A DNA stretch of 64,000 bases from Pseudomonas alcaliphila JAB1 (GCF_001941865.1 NZ_CP016162.1:1054001-1118000); one strand, 5' to 3'. Shown: positions 48,143-58,510, counted from the first letter of the stretch. A program made the numbers and translations. Notes: a model not told the origin generated them from the sequence alone.

Positions 48143-49600
48143 TCAGAAGCGCCAGATGAAGTCGACGAAGGCGCGGTGCATCACCGAGTCGGTGCCGCTG
48201 CCGTAGGCGTCGCCTGGCAGGAACACGCCGGCGCGCAGGCGCACCAGGGCCGAACGGTCTTCCAGTTGTTCGGCGACGGTGGCCGGCAGCAGGCCCTGCT
48301 TGAAGTAGCGGGTCAGCACCAGGTCGACTTCCTGGCCGATATCTTTCTCGCCGGCCACCAGCGGTGCAGTGATGCCGCTGTCGCCGACGTCCTGGTCGCC
48401 ATCGACGCGCCAGAAGCGGTGATAGACGACGCTGGCGTCGTAGTCCTCGCCCAGTTGCCAGGAGCTGAAGGCACTGGCCACCTGCAGGTTGGAGAGCTCG
48501 CCGCGGAAGGCTTCGCCGTAGCGGTGCAGGCGCGATTCGACGCCGGTGAAATTGGCGCGGTTGCTGTGCAGGCCGGTCTGCATGAACTGGCGCGACTTGC
48601 CTTCATCGCCACCACCGCTGCCACGGGCATAGGCGGCGCCGATCTTCCAGTTTTCATTGAGGCTGTAACGCAGGCCCAGGTCCATGGCCCAGGCGTCGAC
48701 GTCTTGGCTGCGCGAACCGGTGGCGATGCGCTCGCTGCCGACCACTTGCTGCTGCAACTGATCGGTATCGCCCTGCAGCCAGGTCAGCTGCGCCCAGTAA
48801 TTGAGACGGTTGCGCGAATTACGCTCGAAGAAGCCGCCGTCGGCGTGCAGGCCGAACCAGGTCAGGTCGCCGGTGTAGCGCTTGCTCAGCTCGTCGACGC
48901 GTTCGCCGGGGTTGGCCAGGCGGCCGTCATCGCGGCTGTGATGCAGCTTGGTACCGATGCGGTGGCCGGGCGTCCACTGGTAATCGAGGCCGGCGAAGAA
49001 GTGCTGGCGGTCTTCGTCTTCGGGCGCCAGGTCGTCGAGGTCGGTGCGGTAGTCGGAGAAACGCTCGGCAATGCCGACGTTGGCTTGCAGCAGGGTGGTA
49101 TCGAAGCGCCAGTTGACCGCCTCGATGTTGGTGTCCCACCAGGTGCCTTCGTCACTGCGCAGACGCTGACGGCCGACGCGCAGGTGCTCGCCGGGGTAGG
49201 CGGTGAGGCCGGCGTAGTCGACCCAGAATTCGCGCATGGCCAGGTAGCTCTTGTCCGGCTGGCGGGCGTCGCTACGCTGCGTGCTGTCTTCACCGTCGTC
49301 CTGCAGCGGGTCGGTTTCGATGGTGTCGGTGGCGGTAACTGCCTGGCCCATGGCGAAAGCGCTCCAGTTGCCGCGTTCGCCATAGGCCCAGGGGCGCAGG
49401 TCGAGACCGATACCGCTGACCTCGCCACCTTCGCGGGTGCCGAGGTCGCGGTCGTCTTCCGATTGCGCGGTGATCTTCACATCCAGGCCGAAATTCTTCG
49501 GCGCATCCGCCGCCCAGGCAGCACTGGCTGCCAGCAGGCTGGCGCTCAGGCCCAGTTGGCTGACGATACGGTTTAGCTGCATGCGTGCATCCTTGTTCAT
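48143..49600 (-). CDS. algE: Alginate outer-membrane export porin AlgE
   Basis: A 485-residue protein by the ATG at 49600; ATG at 49582 with AAGGA upstream is an alternative. Signal peptide ends in [15 protein letters not shown]. The mature form is an 18-strand anion-selective barrel ([46 protein letters not shown] end) closing on Phe. The first ATG overlaps the algK stop (ATGA). Confidence 0.95.
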   Translation of the reverse strand: MNKDARMQLNRIVSQLGLSASLLAASAAWAADAPKNFGLDVKITAQSEDDRDLGTREGGEVSGIGLDLRPWAYGERGNWSAFAMGQAVTATDTIETDPLQDDGEDSTQRSDARQPDKSYLAMREFWVDYAGLTAYPGEHLRVGRQRLRSDEGTWWDTNIEAVNWRFDTTLLQANVGIAERFSDYRTDLDDLAPEDEDRQHFFAGLDYQWTPGHRIGTKLHHSRDDGRLANPGERVDELSKRYTGDLTWFGLHADGGFFERNSRNRLNYWAQLTWLQGDTDQLQQQVVGSERIATGSRSQDVDAWAMDLGLRYSLNENWKIGAAYARGSGGGDEGKSRQFMQTGLHSNRANFTGVESRLHRYGEAFRGELSNLQVASAFSSWQLGEDYDASVVYHRFWRVDGDQDVGDSGITAPLVAGEKDIGQEVDLVLTRYFKQGLLPATVAEQLEDRSALVRLRAGVFLPGDAYGSGTDSVMHRAFVDFIWRF

Positions 49601-50973
49601 GGCTGGCTGACCTGCAGGGCAGCCTGCTGCTGCAGGACGATGCCGCGGGCATCGCGCTCTTCGCGCAGCAGGCGTTGGCCTTCGGCCAGTTGTGCCGGGG
49701 TCAGGCTCTGCGCCACTGCATGGGCCAGCTCGAAGGTCGGCGGCGTGTTGCGCGGCAGGGCCAGTTGGCTGAATACATAGGCGTTGACCGGGTTGGGCTT
49801 GACCCCGCGACCCTGGCTGAACATCTGCGCCAGGGCGAAGTCGGCGCTGAGCTGGCCGGCGCGCGCAGCGCTGAGCAGGTGGTCGAGCGCCTGCTGGGCG
49901 TAGACTTCGCCGAGGTAGCCACGCAGGTAGATCTGCCCCAGGTAGTAACTGGCGCTGGGCTCGCTGGGCGCGGCCTTGCGCAGATGCTCTTCGGCCTTCT
50001 TCGGCTGTTGCGGCAGCAGCTTGCCTTCGTAGTACAGGCGTCCGAGCAGCAGCTCGGCGCGTGGCAGGGCAGCCTCGCGGCCCTTGTCCAGGTAGCCGAG
50101 CAGGGTGTCGATATCGCCCTGGCCCGGATAGTCGTAGAGCAGGCGTGCCAGGCTGACCCAGGCGGCCGGGTAGTTCGGCGCGATGGCCTCGAGCAGGTCC
50201 TGCGCCTGCTGCGGTTGCGGCTGGCCCAGCTCGGGGTCGCTGAGGACTTGAGCCACGGACTCGACCTGGTTGGGCGAAACATTGCCGGCGCGGTAGCCCG
50301 CCAACAGTTGGTCGATCAGCGTCTGGCGGTCGTCTTCGCGGTTCTGCTTCTGGTACACGGTGGCCAGCTCGGCGTAGCAGGCGTCGTTGCTGGCCAAGCG
50401 TGCCTGGCAGATGCGCTCGATCTCGCCCAGGTGCTGGTCGTAGGTGCCATCGGTGCGATACAGGAGAATCTGCGCCAGTTCTGCCTGGGGCAGACCCTGC
50501 TGGCGCCAGTCTTGGATACGTTGCGCGAGGTTCATGGCGGGAAAGTCCTGTGGGTAGAACAGGTAGAGTTCGGTCAGCGGCAGCAGCGCACTGGGCTCGC
50601 GGGCCTGGGCTGCGCTTTCCAGCAGTTCGGCGGCCTCACGGCGCTCGGCCAGGGTGCTGCCGGGCTTGCGCGCCAGCAGCTTGCCGAGGCGCGCCTTGGC
50701 CCGTGGCGAACCGTCCAGGGCCTGGCGGTAGATGCGCTCGGCCTCGTCCAGGTCCTGGGTCTGGCCGCCCGCTGCGTAGATGTCGGCCAGGCCGATCTGC
50801 GCGTCGCTGTAGCCCATCTCGGCGAGCTGGCGGAAATGCCATTCGGCAGTCTGCTGGTCGCCGCTGTGCAGGGCTTCGCGCGCCAGGCGCTCATCCGGCA
50901 GGCCGGCGCAACCGGCCAGCGTGGCGCTGACGGCGAGGCCGAGCAGGGCAGGGCGAAGTAGGGGCATGCTCAC
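49597..50973 (-). CDS. algK: Alginate secretion lipoprotein AlgK
   Basis: A 458-residue outer-membrane lipoprotein with Sel1/TPR repeats that helps localise AlgE. GTG at 50973 is chosen because AAGGAG is six bases upstream; ATG two codons later is possible. The signal ends in the lipobox [10 protein letters not shown]. Repeats such as [28 protein letters not shown] and [19 protein letters not shown] run through the body. Confidence 0.93.
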   Translation of the reverse strand: MSMPLLRPALLGLAVSATLAGCAGLPDERLAREALHSGDQQTAEWHFRQLAEMGYSDAQIGLADIYAAGGQTQDLDEAERIYRQALDGSPRAKARLGKLLARKPGSTLAERREAAELLESAAQAREPSALLPLTELYLFYPQDFPAMNLAQRIQDWRQQGLPQAELAQILLYRTDGTYDQHLGEIERICQARLASNDACYAELATVYQKQNREDDRQTLIDQLLAGYRAGNVSPNQVESVAQVLSDPELGQPQPQQAQDLLEAIAPNYPAAWVSLARLLYDYPGQGDIDTLLGYLDKGREAALPRAELLLGRLYYEGKLLPQQPKKAEEHLRKAAPSEPSASYYLGQIYLRGYLGEVYAQQALDHLLSAARAGQLSADFALAQMFSQGRGVKPNPVNAYVFSQLALPRNTPPTFELAHAVAQSLTPAQLAEGQRLLREERDARGIVLQQQAALQVSQP

Positions 50974-50983
50974 GGCGATCTCC

Positions 50984-52147
50984 TTAGCGACCTGCCGCGA
51001 CGGCGCGATCGACCAGGCCGCCGAAGGACGGACCACGGTCGATGACCACGTCCACCGGCTGGCCGGCGAGGCTGGCCGGCAGGGTGTCCTGCGGCTTGAT
51101 CACCACGCGGATGTCCGAGCTCAGGCCGCCGTCATGCAGGGCGCTGCTGACGATCTCGCCGTGACGCGACCGGTCTTCGCCGGCCACCTTGAAGGTCACT
51201 GGCGTGCCGGGGCGCGCCTGTTCCAGATGGCGGTAGGGGAAGCTGGCGGCGACGGTGGCGATGCCGTCCTGCGGTACCAGTTCGAAGATCACGTCGCCCT
51301 TGCTGGCGAACTGACCGTCGGCCACCAGTTGGCGAGAGATCTTGCAGTTGCACGGGCTGGTCAGGGTGCCCTGCATCTCGCGGGCGAACAGCGCTTCGAT
51401 CTGGCTCGGTTCGAGCTGGTCTTCACCCAGGTGACCCTTGAGCATTTCCAGCATGCTGGTGGTGAAGGTGGCGATTGGCGCGCCTTTCTCGACGATGCCA
51501 TCGGGCTGCGCCAGGCTCTGCACGCTGCCTTCACGCGGCATGGTCACCTGCAGCGCCGGCAGGCTGATCTGCGCCGACTGTGCGTGAGTGACGAAGTACA
51601 GGCCGTAGATCGACTTGCCGATGTAGCCGAAGGCGGCCAGACCGATGAGGAAGATCGCGCCGCTGAAGGTCACCGCGCGCAGGCGGCCGAACATGCCCAT
51701 GCCACCGCCTGCGCCGTTCTTGCGCGCCTTGGTGAAGTTGTCGCGTTGGAGGATATGCAGCACCTCGCCGACATTGACCAGTTCACCAGCCAGGTGCGCG
51801 CTGATCAGGTGGCGCAGGGCGGCGGCTTCTCGTGCGCCGAGGCCGTGGAACTGGCAGCCGACGCGGTTGTGCTCCGGCTGTACCGAGTTGACCTGAAACT
51901 CCACGTCCAGGCCTAGCACCAGGCTGTCGAGCTGGAACTGCAACTGGCCGCGATGGAAATCGCCGACCTTGTGCGTGGTCTTTTCGTTGGTGAAGCTGAA
52001 ACCGCCAGCAGAGACATCCTGCAGGCGTGCATCGATGCGTTCGCCCTTGGCATTGGTGAAGCGCAAGCGCCCTGGCAGCTTGACGCGGGCATGCTGGCGC
52101 TGGGCCTCGGACTCATGGACGACGTTGTGATTGGCGACGGAGTTCAT
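50984..52147 (-). CDS. alg44: c-di-GMP-binding alginate polymerisation protein Alg44
   Basis: A 387-residue inner-membrane protein. The cytosolic PilZ domain has Arg17 and Arg21 (RQHARVKLP) and Asp44-x-Ser46 (DVSAGGFSF), the known c-di-GMP ligands in P. aeruginosa Alg44. One helix follows near residues 160-178, then a periplasmic HlyD-like domain with CNCKISRQLVADGQF. Dimeric c-di-GMP bound here activates Alg8. Confidence 0.95.
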   Translation of the reverse strand: MNSVANHNVVHESEAQRQHARVKLPGRLRFTNAKGERIDARLQDVSAGGFSFTNEKTTHKVGDFHRGQLQFQLDSLVLGLDVEFQVNSVQPEHNRVGCQFHGLGAREAAALRHLISAHLAGELVNVGEVLHILQRDNFTKARKNGAGGGMGMFGRLRAVTFSGAIFLIGLAAFGYIGKSIYGLYFVTHAQSAQISLPALQVTMPREGSVQSLAQPDGIVEKGAPIATFTTSMLEMLKGHLGEDQLEPSQIEALFAREMQGTLTSPCNCKISRQLVADGQFASKGDVIFELVPQDGIATVAASFPYRHLEQARPGTPVTFKVAGEDRSRHGEIVSSALHDGGLSSDIRVVIKPQDTLPASLAGQPVDVVIDRGPSFGGLVDRAVAAGR

Positions 52148-52173
52148 GGTGGCTAATTCCTATTCGAGTACGG

Positions 52174-53655
52174 TCACACCAGCGCCAGCAGCGCGGCGAT
52201 GAAGACACAGGAGGCAGAGAAGGTCATGGCACGCGACGACCAGCTGTTGAACCAGTTGGCGAAGCTGGACAGGCCGCGGTTGAGCTTGGTGTTCTGGCGC
52301 GTCCAGGATTGCTGGTCGAGGCGGAAGAACACGTAGATCTTCACCATCGCGCCAACGATCTGGTTGTAATAGAGCAGCGCCGGGTAGGCCGGACCGATGC
52401 GGTGGCCGGAGCACATCAGCAGCAGCGTCAGGATCAGCCGCGTGCTACCGATCCACAGCAGGTAGATCAGCAGGTACATCAGGCTGTACTTGATGCTGGC
52501 GATGATCGCCACGCACAGGCCCAGCAGACAGGTCCACATCGACACGCGCTGGTCGAATAGCACCAGGCTGGTGAAGGCGCCGAGGCGACCCATACCCAGA
52601 CGCAGGGCGCGCGAGTTCTGCCGCAGGTTGTTGCCGTACCAGCGGAACATCAGCTTGCGGCTGGCCTTGATGAAGCTCTTCTCCGGCGGGTGCTCGACCG
52701 TGTTGATCGCCGCATCCGGCACGTAGAAGGTGTCGTAGCCCAGGCGCATCAGGCTGTACCAGCTGGACTTGTCGTCACCGGTGAGGAACTGGAAGCGGCC
52801 GAGGCGCCAGTGCTCCAGGTGATCGCTTTCCACGTCGCGGATGAACTCGGGGTCGGTCACCACGCTGGCGCGGAACACCGACATGCGTCCGGTCATGGTC
52901 AGCACGCGTTTGCTTAGTGCCATCGAGCACATGTTGAGGTGGCGCTGAGCGAAGCGCAGCTTGTGCCATTCGCTCATCAGGTAGCTGCCGCGTACCTCGC
53001 AGAACTCGTTGGTGGTCAGCCCGCCGACGTTGGGGAAGAGCTTGAACCAGGGCACGCATTTACGTACCACTTCAGGCTCGAGCACGGTGTCGCCGTCGAT
53101 CACCGCCACCACCGCATCGCGGTCCGGCATCTGCCGGGAGATGGCGCGAAAACCATAGGCCAGACCATCACGCTTGCCGGTGCCAGGGATGCGCACGATG
53201 TCCAGGGTGACATGCGCCGGCGGCGCGGCCTGAGCCCAGAGGTTCTTGATCAGCAACTCGTCGGAGAGCTCGACGATCGAGCACACCACGGTGCACGGAT
53301 AGCCGCAGTCGATGGCTTCGCGAATCACCGAGCGGTAGACCATGGCGGTGGTCAGCGCCTCGATGCGGAAGCTGGTGACCAGCAGGAACACATGAGAGGG
53401 GTCGGCGTCCTTGCCGAGTTTTGTAACCTTGCGGCGATACCAGGGGTAGACCAGGTAAAGGAACAGGCAGCCGCGCACGAAGTGCATGGCGCCCATGGAA
53501 TAGCGCCAGATGCCGACGATGCCGATGAGCAGGATGAAATCCCGCGCTTCGGGGTCGAACACCGTGCGTGGCAGGGCCAGTGCCAGCAGCATCAGCAGGC
53601 TGAGATAGAGCATCCAGCCGCTGGCTTGGTTGAGGCCGTTCTTGAGCTTGTCCAT
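52174..53655 (-). CDS. alg8: Alginate synthase glycosyltransferase Alg8
   Basis: A 493-residue GT2 synthase that polymerises GDP-mannuronate. N-terminal helices (residues 15-30, 40-58, 62-76), cytosolic GT2 domain with Asp188-x-Asp190 ([10 protein letters not shown]), the acceptor-site GDDKSS and the [16 protein letters not shown] region, then C-terminal helices. It works with Alg44. Confidence 0.95.
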   Translation of the reverse strand: MDKLKNGLNQASGWMLYLSLLMLLALALPRTVFDPEARDFILLIGIVGIWRYSMGAMHFVRGCLFLYLVYPWYRRKVTKLGKDADPSHVFLLVTSFRIEALTTAMVYRSVIREAIDCGYPCTVVCSIVELSDELLIKNLWAQAAPPAHVTLDIVRIPGTGKRDGLAYGFRAISRQMPDRDAVVAVIDGDTVLEPEVVRKCVPWFKLFPNVGGLTTNEFCEVRGSYLMSEWHKLRFAQRHLNMCSMALSKRVLTMTGRMSVFRASVVTDPEFIRDVESDHLEHWRLGRFQFLTGDDKSSWYSLMRLGYDTFYVPDAAINTVEHPPEKSFIKASRKLMFRWYGNNLRQNSRALRLGMGRLGAFTSLVLFDQRVSMWTCLLGLCVAIIASIKYSLMYLLIYLLWIGSTRLILTLLLMCSGHRIGPAYPALLYYNQIVGAMVKIYVFFRLDQQSWTRQNTKLNRGLSSFANWFNSWSSRAMTFSASCVFIAALLALV

Positions 53656-53706
53656 ATGCGTCTCCGAGTACCTGCACGCGCTGGGCGCGCAGGTACGTTC
53701 GGGTCC

Positions 53707-55017
53707 TTACCAGCAGATGCCTTCGGCCACGCCATTGCTGGCGTGGGGCATAAAACCGACCAGGTCGACCACCCGCTTGCCGCTTGGCGCTTGCTCGGCC
53801 AGCTTGGCGAAACGCTCGTCGCTGTTGCCCAGGACGATGATGTCGGCCTTGGCCACCACGTCGTCCAGGTCACTGTTGAGCAGCGAGGAGACGTGCGGGA
53901 TCTTCGACTCGATGTACTCCTTGTTGGCGCCGTGGACGCGCGCGTACTCGACGTTGCGGTCGTAGATGCTCAGGTCGAAACCCTTGCCGATGAGCATTTC
54001 CGCCAGCTCCACCTGCGGGCTTTCGCGCAGGTCATCGGTGCCGGCCTTGAAGCTCAGACCGAGCAAGGCGACTTTGCGCGAGTCGTGGCTGGCGATGATG
54101 TCGAAGGCCTTCTGCACCTGGGCGGCGTTGCTGCGCATCAGCGAACCGATCATCGGCGCTTCCACGTCCAGGCTGCCTGCGCGGTAATTCAGCGCGCGTA
54201 CGTCCTTGGGCAGGCAGGAGCCGCCGAAGGCGAAGCCGGGCTTCATGTAGTACTTGGACAGGTTGAGCTTGTGGTCCTGGCAAACCACATCCATCACCTC
54301 ACGACCATCGACACCGACGGCCTTGGCGATGTTGCCGATCTCGTTGGCGAAGGTGACCTTGGCCGCGTGCCAGACGTTGCAGGTGTACTTGATCATCTCG
54401 GCTACTTCGATGTCCTTGCGGATGATCGGTGCGTCGAGTTCTTCGTAGATGCTGGCCAACAGGTCGCCGGAAGCCTTGTCCAGCTCACCGATGACGGTCA
54501 TCGGCGGGAAGTCGTAGTCCTTGATCGCGGTGCTTTCACGGAGGAACTCGGGGTTCACCGCCAGGCCGAAATCGACGCCAGCCTTCTTGCCCGAGCAGTC
54601 TTCGAGAATCGGCAGTACCACGTTCTTGGCGGTGCCTGGCAGCACGGTGCTGCGGACCACCACGGTGTGGCGCTCGTTCTTGTCGCGCATGGCCATGCCG
54701 ATCTCGCGGCACACGCCTTCGATGTAGTTCAGCTCCAGATCGCCGTTCTTCTTGCTCGGCGTGCCGACGCAGATGAACGACACATCACTTTCGAGAACGG
54801 CAGCGGCGACGTCGGTGGTACCGCGCAGGCGACCCTGACGCAGACCCTGTTGCAGCAGTTCTTCCAGACCCGGTTCAACGATGGGCGATTTGCCGTTGTT
54901 GATCAGGTCGATCTTGTTCGCGGAGATATCCACGCCAATCACGTCGTGACCGCGTGCCGACAAACAGCCGGCACAAACGGCACCTACATAACCCAAACCG
55001 AAGATACTGATTCGCAT
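53707..55017 (-). CDS. algD: GDP-mannose 6-dehydrogenase AlgD
   Basis: A 436-residue cytosolic enzyme that oxidises GDP-mannose to GDP-mannuronate, the committed alginate step. NAD motif ISIFGLGYVGAVCAGCLSARGH at residues 3-24, catalytic Cys in GFAFGGSCLPKDVRAL near residue 268, and a C-terminal UDPG/GDP-binding domain. GAGGTG lies six bases before ATG 55017. It is the first gene of the twelve-gene operon and has a long leader. Confidence 0.97.
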   Translation of the reverse strand: MRISIFGLGYVGAVCAGCLSARGHDVIGVDISANKIDLINNGKSPIVEPGLEELLQQGLRQGRLRGTTDVAAAVLESDVSFICVGTPSKKNGDLELNYIEGVCREIGMAMRDKNERHTVVVRSTVLPGTAKNVVLPILEDCSGKKAGVDFGLAVNPEFLRESTAIKDYDFPPMTVIGELDKASGDLLASIYEELDAPIIRKDIEVAEMIKYTCNVWHAAKVTFANEIGNIAKAVGVDGREVMDVVCQDHKLNLSKYYMKPGFAFGGSCLPKDVRALNYRAGSLDVEAPMIGSLMRSNAAQVQKAFDIIASHDSRKVALLGLSFKAGTDDLRESPQVELAEMLIGKGFDLSIYDRNVEYARVHGANKEYIESKIPHVSSLLNSDLDDVVAKADIIVLGNSDERFAKLAEQAPSGKRVVDLVGFMPHASNGVAEGICW

Positions 55018-55080
55018 GGTATTCACCTCGTCCGTTCGATGCAGTTTCAAATACTGGCCTTATGGCCAAAACTAGTCCGT

Positions 55081-55110
55081 GAACTTGCTGCTTTTAATAT
55101 GAGCAAGTTC
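55081..55110. promoter_or_regulatory. Inverted repeat in the algD leader
   Basis: GAACTTGCT (55081-55089) and AGCAAGTTC (55102-55110) are perfect complements separated by 12 bases. It could be an operator or a leader hairpin about 65 bases before algD. Confidence 0.4.
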
Positions 55111-55389
55111 ATTCAGGCATAAATAGAGTGGGGCGCCGGAAGTGGCACCAAATGTGGGCCTTTATATTGAAAGGTGGCCCTTTGATGTTGTCGCTGCCGC
55201 CTCGCTTGAGGCCTCTATCTCGGTGCTGTGACGGGTTGCTATATCTCCCTTTGAAATACACGAACTTTTCTTTGGGTGAAGCTGTCCGGCGAAAGTTAAT
55301 TCGCTATCTGGCAGTTTCAAGTGATCAGAAAGTTATGTATTGAAATGTGTTACGGGCTGTATGAGTAGCGGCCCTTTCGGATAGTTCCT

Positions 55390-55399
55390 ACCGTTCGTC
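55390..55399 (+). promoter_or_regulatory. AlgR-type box ACCGTTCGTC
   Basis: An exact match to the AlgR core sites known at P. aeruginosa algD. It is in the transcribed leader, about 100 bases downstream of the predicted promoter and on the opposite strand to algD. Confidence 0.6.
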
Positions 55400-55498
55400 C
55401 TGAAGCTGAACCGAAGCTGAACGGCTAAGTTGATTGCAATATAATGGCAAGTTGCAAAATGCATGATGGCAATATGTCCATTAATGTGCTCGAAACTA

Positions 55499-55526
55499 TC
55501 CGATAACTTAACGGGGCAATAAGTTC
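55499..55526 (-). promoter_or_regulatory. AlgU (sigma-22)-type promoter of the alginate operon
   Basis: Minus strand GAACTT (55526-55521), a 17-base spacer, then TCGGA (55503-55499), which fits the AlgU consensus GAACTT-N16/17-TCnnA. Transcription would start near 55492, giving a leader of about 475 bases, close to the long leader known for P. aeruginosa algD. Confidence 0.7.
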
Positions 55527-55725
55527 TGTGGAAAGTGGGCTCGCGCTGAAACTGTGATGCCAAACAGGTTTTGAGAATCAAACGCAACGGCGAGGGAATT
55601 TTTGTCAGGCGCAGCGCTCAGGGCGCAACGAAGCGGCAGGGCGAGGAAGGAGGGGATCGGCAAGCGCAGCGGCCGAACCCATGCAGCAGCCGATGAGCGG
55701 TGCATGGGGTTGGCCGCTGTAGGGG

Positions 55726-56505
55726 TCAGTCTTGCGGCTGGTCGCGCAGGAAAACCAGGCTGTCGGCCTTGGAATGCTCGGCCGAATAACGATAGCCCTG
55801 ATAGTTGAAGTCCTTCAGGCCTTCGGGGTTGGTCAGACGCTCCTTGATCACGTAGCGCGCCATCAGGCCACGGGCCTTCTTGGCGTAGAAGCTGATGATC
55901 TTGTACTGGCCGTTCTTCAGATCCTTGAACTCGGTATCGATGAGGCGTGCGTTCAGCGCCTTGCGCTTGACCGCGCCGAAGTACTCGTTGGAGGCCAGGT
56001 TGAGCAGCACATCGTCGCCCTGGGCAGCCAGCGCTTCGTTCAGCCAGGCGCTGATGCGCTCGCCCCAGAAGGCGTACAGATCCTTGCCGCGCACGTTGGC
56101 CAGCTTGGTGCCCATTTCCAGGCGATAGGCTTGCATCAGGTCCAGCGGGCGCAGTACGCCGTAGAGACCGGAGAGCATGCGCAGGTGAGTCTGGGCGAAG
56201 TCGAAATCTTCTTCGGAGAAATCCTCGGCGTTCAGCCCGGTATAGACGTCGCCCTTGAATGCCAGCAGCGCCTGCTTGGCGTTGGACGGATTGAACGGTC
56301 GTTCCCAACTGCCGAAACGCGCGGCGTTGAGGCCGGCGAGTTTGTCCGACAGATGCATCAGCTCGGCGATCTGCGCCGGGCTGAAGTCGCGCAGCTGGGC
56401 GATCAGCTCCTGGGCGTGGTCGAGGTGTTCGGGTTGGGTGAAGCGCGGGGTGGCAGGCGGCGTCTCGTAGTCGAGGGTCTTGGCCGGTGAAATCACCATC
56501 AGCAT
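55726..56505 (-). CDS. yaaA: Peroxide-stress protein YaaA
   Basis: A 259-residue DUF328 protein that limits iron-driven oxidative damage in E. coli and binds DNA. The start [14 protein letters not shown] and the motifs [43 protein letters not shown] and [17 protein letters not shown] are those of the family. GGAG lies nine bases before the ATG. It is upstream of the algD control region on the same strand. Confidence 0.93.
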   Translation of the reverse strand: MLMVISPAKTLDYETPPATPRFTQPEHLDHAQELIAQLRDFSPAQIAELMHLSDKLAGLNAARFGSWERPFNPSNAKQALLAFKGDVYTGLNAEDFSEEDFDFAQTHLRMLSGLYGVLRPLDLMQAYRLEMGTKLANVRGKDLYAFWGERISAWLNEALAAQGDDVLLNLASNEYFGAVKRKALNARLIDTEFKDLKNGQYKIISFYAKKARGLMARYVIKERLTNPEGLKDFNYQGYRYSAEHSKADSLVFLRDQPQD

Positions 56506-56602
56506 GTGCGGAGTCTCCAGAAAGCGTGACGGCGATTCTAGAGGTCAGGGATCGGCAAGACCACCTATCGGGGTGATTGAGAAGAACCGCATTGATGCCT
56601 TT

Positions 56603-56661
56603 GTAGGAGCCGGCTTGCCGGCGATCCCTTCAACACTGATCGCCGGCAAGCCGGCTCCTAC
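56603..56661. repeat. GTAGGAGC-type palindromic repeat, full pair
   Basis: GTAGGAGCCGGCTTGCCGGC and its exact reverse complement, separated by about 20 bases. Confidence 0.8.
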
Positions 56662-56884
56662 AGGAGCGCAGATAGTCAGGCGATACGAACAGCGCCCTGC
56701 ACCTGATTGGCGCGGCATGCTGCAAGTGGGAGCGGGTAAGGGAGGCGAGTTACAGCAGGTAGGACTTCGGACTTTAACGGGGTGCTGGCGGCTCGCCAAG
56801 CACTATCTGTCGCCTCTGCAAATAAACCTGTGTGGCGATAAAAAAACGTTTTTCTGTCATGTGAATTGGAGTAATAAAAAAGCA

Positions 56885-56973
56885 AGACCGCCGAAACCTG
56901 CAGACAGGTGGCGGCCATTGGCCCTCACCTTGCTTGCCACCTTTCGGCCCCGACCTGAAAAAGTCGGCGGTCT
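56885..56973 (+). promoter_or_regulatory. Structured leader RNA candidate before the phoH-like gene
   Basis: AGACCGCCGA (56885-56894) and TCGGCGGTCT (56964-56973) form a 10-bp closing helix. Inside are ACCTG-CAGA-CAGGT (56896-56909) and GGCC-ATT-GGCC (56913-56923). CCGAC/GTCGG (56950-56954, 56963-56967) can form a hairpin that excludes the closing helix. No known riboswitch was recognised. Confidence 0.45.
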
Positions 56974-57037
56974 CTGTTCGGCGCAGCACCGCACCTGGTA
57001 TTGCGTCGCCTGGCTACTACAAGAAGGTGACCGACGT

Positions 57038-58429
57038 ATGGATGACCACGGACGCTCCAAGCCCACCGCTCCAACCCTCTACGCTCTCGACACCAACGTC
57101 CTGATTCACGATCCCAACGCCTTGCTCAACTTCGAAGAACACCACGTCGCCATCCCGATGACGGTGTTGGAGGAACTCGACAAACTGAAGTCCGGCAAGC
57201 ACGGCGTCGCCGCCGAATGTCGCCAGGCCATCCGCCTGATCGATCAGATTCTCGCCGGGGCGGAGCCCGAGGACGTCGAGTACGGGGTACCCATCCAGCG
57301 CGGCAAGAGCGGCCCCTGCGGGCGTCTTTCCATCCTTATGAGTAAAAGTGCGGCGCCGGTGACCTGGCTGCCGGAAAACCTCAACGACAACAAGATCATC
57401 AACCAGTTGGTGGAGCTGAAGTCGCGCAACCCCGGCCTGTCCGTGGTGCTGGTGACCAAGGACATCAACATGCGCCTGAAGGCGCGCGCCTGCGGGATCG
57501 ACGCCGAGGACTACCACACCGACCAACTGGTCGATGACGTCTCGCTGCTGTCGAAGGGGTATCACGACATGCCCGGCTCGTTCTGGGATCGTGTGAGCAA
57601 GGTCGACACCCGTCAGGACCACGGGCGCACCTGGCATCGCGTGCAACTCATCGACAACCTGCCGGCGGTGCACGTCAACGAGTTCATCCTCGATGAACAG
57701 GGTTTCGTCGGCTGGATCAAGGCGATCAAGGGCGACGAGCTGGTGATCCTCGACATGCACCAGGAGCCGCTGTTGCATCAGGAAGCCTGGGGCTTGAAAC
57801 CGCGCGACATCCATCAGGCGCTGGCGCTGTTCGCCTTGCTCGACCCGGACATCCACCTGGTCAACCTGTCCGGCGCCGCCGGCTCCGGCAAGACCATCCT
57901 GGCGCTGGCCGCGGCCATCGAGCAGACCATGGTCAGCAAGCGCTACCGGCGCATCATCGCCACCCGCAGCGTGCAGGGGCTGGATCAGGAGATCGGCTTT
58001 CTGCCCGGTACCGAGGCGGAGAAGATGGAGCCCTGGCTCGGCGCGATTACCGACAACCTCGAAGCGTTGCACATGGAGGACGAGAGCACTCACGGCAGCG
58101 TCGACTACATCCTGCAGAAGGTGCCGCTGCAGTTCAAATCCCTCAACTACATCCGCGGGCGCAGCTTCCAGCAGAGCCTGATCCTCATCGACGAATGCCA
58201 GAACCTCACCCCGCACCAGATGAAAACCATCATCACCCGTGCCGGCAACGGCTCGAAGGTGGTGTGCCTGGGCAACCTGGCGCAGATCGACACCCCCTAC
58301 CTGTCAGCGCCCAGCTCGGGTCTGACCTACCTCACCGAACGCTTCAAGGACTTCCCGCACGGCGTGCACATCACCCTGCAAGGCGTGCCGCGCTCGATCC
58401 TCGCGGAGTACGCGGAAACCCACATGTAA
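57038..58429 (+). CDS. PIN domain-PhoH ATPase fusion (PhoH2/YlaK-type)
   Basis: A 463-residue protein: N-terminal PIN ribonuclease domain (YALDTNVLIHDPNALLNF with acidic residues from Asp18; EELDKLKSGKHGV) and C-terminal PhoH helicase/ATPase with Walker A GAAGSGKT at residues 279-286 and Walker B LILIDECQN at about 381-389. PhoH2 proteins unwind and cut RNA. ATG at 57038 is chosen; the frame is open far upstream but only through repeat sequence. It precedes moaC, as in other pseudomonads. Confidence 0.92.
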   Translation: MDDHGRSKPTAPTLYALDTNVLIHDPNALLNFEEHHVAIPMTVLEELDKLKSGKHGVAAECRQAIRLIDQILAGAEPEDVEYGVPIQRGKSGPCGRLSILMSKSAAPVTWLPENLNDNKIINQLVELKSRNPGLSVVLVTKDINMRLKARACGIDAEDYHTDQLVDDVSLLSKGYHDMPGSFWDRVSKVDTRQDHGRTWHRVQLIDNLPAVHVNEFILDEQGFVGWIKAIKGDELVILDMHQEPLLHQEAWGLKPRDIHQALALFALLDPDIHLVNLSGAAGSGKTILALAAAIEQTMVSKRYRRIIATRSVQGLDQEIGFLPGTEAEKMEPWLGAITDNLEALHMEDESTHGSVDYILQKVPLQFKSLNYIRGRSFQQSLILIDECQNLTPHQMKTIITRAGNGSKVVCLGNLAQIDTPYLSAPSSGLTYLTERFKDFPHGVHITLQGVPRSILAEYAETHM

Positions 58430-58451
58430 CCCTCGGGCTGTTAAACACTCG

Positions 58452-58481
58452 CGCCCCTGTTCGCAACAGCAGGGGCGTTTT
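58452..58481 (+). terminator. Terminator after the phoH-like gene
   Basis: CGCCCCTG (58452-58459) pairs with CAGGGGCG (58470-58477), followed by TTTTA. Confidence 0.75.
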
Positions 58482-58510
58482 AGTCTGCATTAACGAATCT
58501 CCACAAGTCC

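Larger units (their letters stand above)
55018..55725 (-). other. AT-rich leader and control region of algD
   Basis: 708 bases without a gene and clearly richer in A/T than the neighbours. It holds the AlgU-type promoter (55499-55526), an AlgR-type box (55390-55399) and a 9-bp inverted repeat (55081-55110). The region near 55600-55725 is GC-rich and shows nothing else recognised. Confidence 0.75.
56506..57037. other. Divergent intergenic region, yaaA to phoH-like gene
   Basis: 532 bases without a gene. It contains one GTAGGAGC-type repeat (56603-56661), an A/T-rich stretch near 56840-56880 that could hold a promoter, and the structured leader at 56885-56973. Confidence 0.7.

Noticed and set aside
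55032..55040. CCGTTCGAT, similar to an AlgR box
   Set aside because: Incomplete match that lies just beside the algD ribosome site; probably chance.
52939..55122. 727-codon open frame on the plus strand opposite alg8 and algD
   Set aside because: It is the complement of two well-matched genes in a GC-rich genome, where antisense frames stay open; composition is rich in Val/Ala/His/Gln and shows no domain.
55262..55289. GAACTT-N17-TCCGG on the plus strand in the algD leader, resembling an AlgU promoter
   Set aside because: The -10 lacks the final A, and no gene lies downstream on that strand before 57 kb.
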